This document shows, piece by piece, positions 59,217 through 64,000 of a stretch of DNA of 64,000 bases. Numbering within the stretch: the first letter of the stretch is position 1; each line of letters starts with the position of its first letter. The stretch is from Armatimonadota bacterium (GTDB lineage: Bacteria > Armatimonadota > Zipacnadia > JAUWAU01): positions 186,001 to 250,000 of the forward strand of contig JAUWAU010000004.1 of the NCBI GenBank assembly GCA_030601885.1, written 5' to 3'. The notes under the pieces are model-generated. The model had not been told where the DNA came from. It ran no database searches and saw only the letters and a list, made by a program, of their open reading frames with translations. Made by a program: the position numbers and the translations under genes.

Positions 59217-61892
59217 TTATTGGACCGGCACCAACGAGTTCAAATACTCCTCCAGATTCGTGTAGCCGTCGCCGTCGCGGTCCTTCGGGCCGTCGGTCGC
59301 GTCGTTGGGGTCGAGCCCCTGCGCCTTCTCCCATTCATCCGGCATCCCGTCTCCGTCGGTGTCAACCGGCGCGGGCTTGCTTTTCAGCTCCGGCCAGCCG
59401 CCCACCTCGTCCTGCGAGTCGATGAGCTTCCCGGTCCGGTTCCGGATGTCGTCGATTACCCGGACATCGACCGCGTCGCGCTTCAGGGAGCAGCCGGCCT
59501 GAGAGAGGACGAGCTCGTAGGCCTCCTGGGCCGACTGGGTCGCCGGTGCGTTGGGGCCGATGTCGGGCTGGGCGACCTTCCACTCGTCGAGCGTGCCCGC
59601 GTACAGGTAGCTGGAGTCGGGCCCGCGCCAGCGCTCGAAGTCCAGCGCGGCGTAGTTGTCGCGCGTCCAGTCCTCTCGCCCATCGAAGAAGTTGCCGCTC
59701 ATGTACCCGCGGGCGGCGTCCACCAGGTGCCCCTTGATGGCGATGGGCTTCCTCTGGACGTCAGTCTCCGGCCCGGGCTTGAAGTAGTTGCTGATGGCGT
59801 TGATCAGATTGTCGCCGAAGTTCGCCGTGCCCGACCAGTTGTAGATGACGTTGTTGCGGAAATCGACGGTCCACTGCGGCTCGTCGGCACCGCCGAGGGT
59901 CGGGTGCCTGTCGCGGCAGGTGGCGAAGATGTTGTGGTGGAGGGTGATGTTGCCGACGGGCGCGCGGTACGAGGCGCACATGGCGTGCGGGCCCTTCCCG
60001 TGGATGCTGTCGTGCAGGGCCTCGCTCAGGATGCTCCACTGGATGGTGAAGCTCTTCCCGTTCCTGAAGTCGTGGGTGCCGTCGATGGCCCAGCTTGCCG
60101 ACACGTGGTCGATGATAACGTTGTCGATGTTGTCCGTGCTCATCGTGTCGGCGCCGCCCTTCTCCGGGTCCTGGTCGCCGAGCCGGACGCGGATGTAGCG
60201 GATGATGAGGTCGGATGCACGGTTGACGTTGAGCGTGTGGTCCTTGAGCGTGATTCCATCGCCCGGCGCCGTCTGGCCGGCGATGGTGATGTTGGACTTC
60301 TCAATCCGGAGCTTGGACTCCAGGTCGATGGTGCCGGAGACGTCGAAGACGATGGTGCGGGGCCCGTCGGCGGAGTCGATGCCCTCGCGCAAGGAGCCCG
60401 GGCCGGAGTCGTCGAGGTTCGTGACGTGATAGACGTCCCCGCCGCGGCCGCCCTTCGCGAAGCGCCCGTAGCCCTCGGCGCCGGGGAAGGCCAGCGGCCC
60501 GCCGGCGAGTCGTGAGGACACCAGGGAGTTGATGTACTCCTCGACGTTGGTGTAGCCGTCGCCGTTTCGGTCCTCCGGGCCGTCGGAGGGGTCGTTGGGA
60601 TCGAGGTCCCGGTCATCCTCCCAGTAGTCCGGCATGCCGTCGTGGTCGGAATCGACGGGTGGCGGGGCCGACGTGAGCTCCGGCCAGCCGCCCACGGCGG
60701 TCTGGGAATTGATGATCCCCTTGCCGCCATCGGCCCACGTCTCGCCGTACTGCGCCGTGCCGGTGCGGACCTCCTCAATGATGCGCGCATCGTGCGAGTC
60801 GCGCTTCGGGAGCGTCGCGCCCACGTTGGCGAGGACGAGCCGATAGGCTTCCTCGGCTGAGTGGGTCGTCATGGGAGCCGCGGCAAGAGGTCTTCTCGCC
60901 CGGATGGCCGGCTTTACGTTCTCGCCCTGTACGCCGCCGGCCCAGTTGTCGGCCGTGATCTCGGGGAAGCCGAAGACGAAGTTGTCGGCCACGTACCATC
61001 GGCCCTTATCGTCGCTCGGCTGGATGATCCTGTTGCGTTTGTCCTCCCTGGTCCCGGGGCCGTACTTGTAGTAGTTGGCGATCATGTTCACCGTGGCGCC
61101 CTCGCCGCCGTAGGCGCTGTTGAAGCCCCAGTTGTAGATCACGTTGTTGCGGTAGTCGATATCCCTGCCGCCGGAGAATGGCCGATCGTCGTCCGTCTCG
61201 CTGTGGCTGGCGAAACGCGGGTTCCGGCTGGTGTGGTGGGCGAACAGATTGTGGTGGAGCGATGCGCGCTCGCCGCCCCAGATGCCGCCGTACCCGTGCG
61301 CGCCTTTGACGTGATGCGACTCCCACAGGCTCTCGCTCATCAGGCACCACTGGATGGTGATGTTCCTGTTCGCATAGAACGAGACACACTCGTCGATGCA
61401 CCAGCTCGCCGAGCAGTGGTCGATGATGATGGCCTCGCTGTAGCGGCCGCCGAGTGCGTCGAGCTCTATCCCCATCTCGTCCCCGGGCCGGAAGCGGAGA
61501 TATCGGATGATCACGTTCCTCGTGTCCGACACATCCGTGCCGTAGTTCTTCAGGCAGATCCCGCCGCCCGGGGCCGTCTGGCCGGCGATGGTGAGGTCGC
61601 CGTTGCGGATCCTCAGCCTCGACTCCAGCGCTATGGTGCCCGAGACGCGAAACACCACGATCCGCGGCCCTTCGGCCTCACAGGCAGCCCGCAAGCTGCC
61701 CGGGCCGGAGTCGTTGAGGTTGGTGACTTCAATGACGCGTCCGCCTCGTCCGCCGGTAGCGTTTGCGCCGTAGCCTTCGGCGCCCGGAAAGGCGGGGACG
61801 GCGGCCGCCGGTACCACGGCGATCGAGAGGATCGCGAGTGCCGTGACGAAGCTGATGCCGACAATAGGGAATGCTCGACTTCGGTCCATCAT
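59217..61892 (-). CDS. Secreted tandem pectate lyase (two PL1-like domains with calcium-binding repeats)
   Basis: The 891-residue protein has a signal peptide. It contains two homologous lyase units, ~32-430 and ~465-880. Each opens AFPGAEGYG, then GGRGG..VTNL(N/D)DSGPGSLR and an ITIAGQTAPG strand. Each has an IIDH(C/V)SASW turn, the parallel beta-helix of PL1-type pectate lyases, with further helix rungs (NNVIYNWG, NNVIYNWS). After each unit is a thrombospondin-type-3/EF-like calcium loop (DSDHDGMPDYWEDDRDLDPN; DTDGDGMPDEWEKAQGLDPN) and a short YTN(V/L)EEY(I/L)NSLV tail. ATG 61892 is 10 bases after AGGAGG; ATG 61889 and a TTG at 61898 are alternatives. It should cleave pectate outside the cell by beta-elimination with Ca2+. 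Confidence 0.87.
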   Translation of the reverse strand: MMDRSRAFPIVGISFVTALAILSIAVVPAAAVPAFPGAEGYGANATGGRGGRVIEVTNLNDSGPGSLRAACEAEGPRIVVFRVSGTIALESRLRIRNGDLTIAGQTAPGGGICLKNYGTDVSDTRNVIIRYLRFRPGDEMGIELDALGGRYSEAIIIDHCSASWCIDECVSFYANRNITIQWCLMSESLWESHHVKGAHGYGGIWGGERASLHHNLFAHHTSRNPRFASHSETDDDRPFSGGRDIDYRNNVIYNWGFNSAYGGEGATVNMIANYYKYGPGTREDKRNRIIQPSDDKGRWYVADNFVFGFPEITADNWAGGVQGENVKPAIRARRPLAAAPMTTHSAEEAYRLVLANVGATLPKRDSHDARIIEEVRTGTAQYGETWADGGKGIINSQTAVGGWPELTSAPPPVDSDHDGMPDYWEDDRDLDPNDPSDGPEDRNGDGYTNVEEYINSLVSSRLAGGPLAFPGAEGYGRFAKGGRGGDVYHVTNLDDSGPGSLREGIDSADGPRTIVFDVSGTIDLESKLRIEKSNITIAGQTAPGDGITLKDHTLNVNRASDLIIRYIRVRLGDQDPEKGGADTMSTDNIDNVIIDHVSASWAIDGTHDFRNGKSFTIQWSILSEALHDSIHGKGPHAMCASYRAPVGNITLHHNIFATCRDRHPTLGGADEPQWTVDFRNNVIYNWSGTANFGDNLINAISNYFKPGPETDVQRKPIAIKGHLVDAARGYMSGNFFDGREDWTRDNYAALDFERWRGPDSSYLYAGTLDEWKVAQPDIGPNAPATQSAQEAYELVLSQAGCSLKRDAVDVRVIDDIRNRTGKLIDSQDEVGGWPELKSKPAPVDTDGDGMPDEWEKAQGLDPNDATDGPKDRDGDGYTNLEEYLNSLVPVQ

Positions 61893-61930
61893 TAGCAACC
61901 AGCCTCCTGTGTTGTGCTTCAGCCCCCCCC

Positions 61931-62008
61931 GTGTGGCACGGGTAGCTTGCTACCCGTGAGTTCGTGTTTCCCGTGGCCGCACGGCTTGGCAAGCAAGCCG
62001 TGCCACAC
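61931..62008. repeat. Nested hairpin element with 11-bp outer arms
   Basis: GTGTGGCACGG (61931-61941) and CCGTGCCACAC (61998-62008) are perfect complements. They enclose CACGGGTAGC/GCTACCCGTG-type (61937-61958) and GCACGGCTTG/CAAGCCGTGC-type (61979-62003) hairpins. This is the best-formed copy of the family. It lies between two minus-strand secreted-protein genes. Confidence 0.7.
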
Positions 62009-62074
62009 GGTATGGCGGGAGGCAGCGTGCCCTGACGGGCGCGCTCCCGCGTGGCCAACGGGCACCGCGCCCAG

Positions 62075-63295
62075 TCACCGGGATGGGTTCTCGTACCAGA
62101 TCACGCCGAGGTTCTCGCTCTCTTCGCACGTGATGACGTCGAGATCGCCATCGCCGTCCAGGTCGAGCAGCTCGATGCGGTCGTACTTCGTGCCGAGAGG
62201 GCCGCTGATCTCGTGGTCATCCCACACGGCGTCAATCGCCGACTCGCGGTAGGAGAGCCAGCGCGCGCCGGACTTGCCCCCGCCGGCGCTCTCGCAGGTG
62301 TAGATTACATCGTTCCGACCGTCACCGTCTACGTCGCACACGGCGATGCCCTTGCCGGAGCCGCAGCCCTCGGGCATGGCGATCTCGTAGTGCCTCCAGG
62401 GCTGCTCCGCGTCGCCCGTGGCTCGCAGGAACGAGAACCCCTGCCCCCTGACGGCGCAGACTATGTCGCGTCGGCCGTCCTGGTCGAGGTCGGCCACTGT
62501 GAGAAACATGACCTCCCGATCCTCCGCGCCCACGCGGTGCTCCCTCCACCGCGCCCCGGTGGCCACGGCTTTCGGCCCGGGATTCTCCAGCCACAGTATG
62601 CCGCGATTCGCGCCCTTGCGATCTGACACGAGAACGTCCGCGTCCCCGTCGCCGTCCATGTCGTGCGCCTGCAGGGACATGATCCACCCGGCCTCGTAGA
62701 ACGGCCGAAAGGTCCATGCCGCCACGTTGCGCGGATCGTCCGGCGACCGCAGCCAGCCGACCGTGGCGTCCGGCGCCTTGGAACCGACCACGAGATCGAT
62801 TCCGCCCTCGCCGTCCACTTGCAGCGGCAGCGCGAACATCCACCGCGTTCGATTCACCGTCGCCGGAATGGCGCTCGTCTCCCAGGCATCTGCCGCCAAT
62901 ACTCGGCCACCCAGTGTAGCCGGAGCAGCTTGCTCCGGCGGCCCCCAGTGGACGTAGACTGTCTGCGTGCTCCCCTCGCAGCTACTCACGACGTCCATGG
63001 CCCCATCGCCGTCGAGATCGGCGAACACGGCATCCTCGGGCGACTTCACCTCGCCCACGGTCACCGCCGGCCAGGCCGATTTCGCCTTCTCAGGGCCGGG
63101 GTTGAGATAGACGCGGATGACTCCGCCCTGCTCCCACCCCGTGGTGATGTCCATGAGCCCATCGCCGTTCACATCGGCCAGGCGCACGCCGTCGGCCCCG
63201 CGCGATGAATTGTCGATCGTATGCCGCTGCCAGGGCTCGGCGCTGCCAGTCACGGCAGCCGCGGCCACGAGGAATACGGCAAGCACACTGCGCAT
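62075..63295 (-). CDS. Secreted FG-GAP/VCBS-repeat protein
   Basis: The 406-residue protein starts at ATG 63295 with AGGGAG 7 bases upstream, and has a signal peptide (MRSVLAVFLVAAAAVTGSA). It is built of about seven FG-GAP/VCBS blades of a beta-propeller, each with an Asp-rich calcium loop: DVNGDGLMDITTGWEQGG, DLDGDGAMDVVSSCEGS, DMDGDGDADVLVSD, DLDQDGRRDIVCAV, DVDGDGRNDVIYTC and DLDGDGDLDVITCEES. These are non-catalytic folds for binding ligands or partners. A GGAGCAAGCTGCTCC-like dyad near 62918 (in PPEQAAPATLG) may be a repeat copy inside the gene. It lies between the two pectate lyase genes on the same strand. Confidence 0.82.
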   Translation of the reverse strand: MRSVLAVFLVAAAAVTGSAEPWQRHTIDNSSRGADGVRLADVNGDGLMDITTGWEQGGVIRVYLNPGPEKAKSAWPAVTVGEVKSPEDAVFADLDGDGAMDVVSSCEGSTQTVYVHWGPPEQAAPATLGGRVLAADAWETSAIPATVNRTRWMFALPLQVDGEGGIDLVVGSKAPDATVGWLRSPDDPRNVAAWTFRPFYEAGWIMSLQAHDMDGDGDADVLVSDRKGANRGILWLENPGPKAVATGARWREHRVGAEDREVMFLTVADLDQDGRRDIVCAVRGQGFSFLRATGDAEQPWRHYEIAMPEGCGSGKGIAVCDVDGDGRNDVIYTCESAGGGKSGARWLSYRESAIDAVWDDHEISGPLGTKYDRIELLDLDGDGDLDVITCEESENLGVIWYENPSR

Positions 63296-63351
63296 GAATC
63301 GGCTCCCTTTGGAGATAGCGCCGTCGGAGGCGCTCAGCGCCAGGCGCCCGG

Positions 63352-63999
63352 CTATGGCGAATGCCGCTCTCGCCACTTCGGCCACGGTTCCAGCACCTTG
63401 GCCCCCCAGCCACCGTACCAGGCGTATCCTGTTCGCCGCTCCTTTTCGATCTCGCCAAGTGTGTACTTGATCACACCGTCGCGCCCGCAGAAGATCGGCC
63501 GGTTCGTCTTGATGTCATAGAACCGCGCCCACAGCGGCGGAGCCTCCGGATCGGGCACGATGACCTTGTCGCCATCCCGGCTCACCTGCCGGATGCCCGT
63601 CAGCTTGCTCCGCTCGTACCATGCGCACGCGTCGTTGATCGCGCGACGCACTTCCGGGCTGGGCTCGTCCAGCTTCATCAGGAACAGCACGATCCCGGTG
63701 CTTTCGGCGCCACTCAGCGACTCCTTTTCATACGAGCGTGCCGGTCGCGGCTCCAGCGTCTTCGCATCGTGCTGCGCACACCATACCGTCCGCCGACCGT
63801 TGACGATGATCTGGCATTTCAGAATACACTCGATACCTCGCCGGTACGCCCGGCGGGCCATCTCCCGGCGCTGCTCGTCCACGAAGGAGAACTCGGGCGC
63901 TTCCGCTGCGTCGTGCAGCACCGTCATCAGCCCGATCATCGCGCCGTCGTTGAAGGTGATGTGCTCGGAGTAGCCGCCCCGAAGCGGGTAACGCTGCGG
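63352..63999 (-). CDS. Pectate lyase, PL10 family, C-terminal part (5' end outside the window)
   Basis: The reading frame is open to the window edge, so the gene starts beyond 64000. From the edge it reads PQRYPLRGGYSEHITFNDGA, then MIGLM, RRTVWCAQHDAKTLEPRPAR, SLSGAESTGIVLFLMKL, WARFYDIKTNRPIFCGRDG and RRTGYAWYGGWG at the end. These are strongly conserved blocks of PL10 pectate lyases, an alpha/alpha toroid that cleaves polygalacturonate with Ca2+. About 215 residues are visible. An ATG at 63939 inside the conserved region is not the start. It is the first gene, in transcription order, of a minus-strand run with the VCBS and double pectate lyase genes. Confidence 0.88.
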   Translation of the reverse strand, partial: PQRYPLRGGYSEHITFNDGAMIGLMTVLHDAAEAPEFSFVDEQRREMARRAYRRGIECILKCQIIVNGRRTVWCAQHDAKTLEPRPARSYEKESLSGAESTGIVLFLMKLDEPSPEVRRAINDACAWYERSKLTGIRQVSRDGDKVIVPDPEAPPLWARFYDIKTNRPIFCGRDGVIKYTLGEIEKERRTGYAWYGGWGAKVLEPWPKWRERHSP

Positions 64000-64000
64000 C

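Noticed and set aside
1..64000. CRISPR arrays, tRNA or rRNA genes, prophage
   Set aside because: No regularly spaced repeats with unique spacers, no recognisable tRNA cloverleaf or rRNA segments and no phage structural genes were seen on reading both strands; short tRNAs could be missed without a covariance search.

Overview
The window is about 65% GC bacterial chromosome, densely coded on both strands, with no rRNA, tRNA, CRISPR array, prophage or intact insertion sequence that I can recognise. Secreted PQQ-type propellers, Tat-exported oxidoreductases and sugar isomerases, a sulfatase-fold enzyme, many lyases and glycosidases for plant-type polysaccharides, TRAP transport and scattered hairpin repeats suggest an uncultured heterotroph of the Planctomycetota / Armatimonadota / Hydrogenedentes / Latescibacterota kind. 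No marker gene here fixes the phylum.

Layout. 1-9133: the end of an Ig-like protein, then two very large secreted proteins that combine PQQ-type beta-propellers with a methyltransferase-fold domain in different domain orders. 9277-18029: a same-strand run with an unrecognised secreted or anchored protein, three diverged ModA-like receptors, an oxyanion-type ABC permease and ATPase, an FtsX/LolD-type ABC pair and a chromate-transporter-family protein. 18097-25521: a LamG/TIM-barrel protein, an acyl-CoA ligase, a spore-photoproduct-lyase-like radical SAM protein and GlgC. 25617-31781: a ribbon-helix-helix regulator, a methyltransferase, a DinB protein, a GH115-like protein, a stand-alone AICAR transformylase and a two-subunit ThDP decarboxylase. 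31822-37720: a 1151-residue glycosidase-like protein divergent from a sulfatase-fold enzyme with threonine at the nucleophile position, then a creatininase-family protein. 37943-45747: MgtE, an M20 peptidase, alanine racemase, homoserine kinase, a class III aminotransferase, a LysE exporter and HisG. 45817-48790: a complete TRAP transporter. 48880-63999: an orphan receiver and a polysaccharide region (Gfo/Idh oxidoreductase, PL26-like lyase, LDH2-type dehydrogenase, TIM-barrel isomerase, TPR-like protein, double pectate lyase, VCBS-repeat protein, partial PL10 pectate lyase).

How it fits together. The right third reads as extracellular breakdown of pectin or rhamnogalacturonan, uptake of acidic products (the TRAP system is a candidate) and periplasmic or cytoplasmic oxidation and isomerisation of the sugars. 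GH115-like, glycosidase-like and sulfatase-fold genes extend this to other decorated glycans. The 9.3-16.7 kb cluster is the best candidate for an undescribed system. Its three receptor-like proteins carry a cysteine at a corresponding place, and three of its proteins carry further paired cysteines, so it may handle a soft metal or another unusual ligand rather than plain molybdate.

Intergenic regions hold at least two families of GC-rich hairpin repeats, including a 120-bp element with 29-bp perfect terminal inverted repeats. A scar at 55.9-56.4 kb holds an IS1634-like transposase remnant beside a fragment of what looks like a membrane-protein gene.
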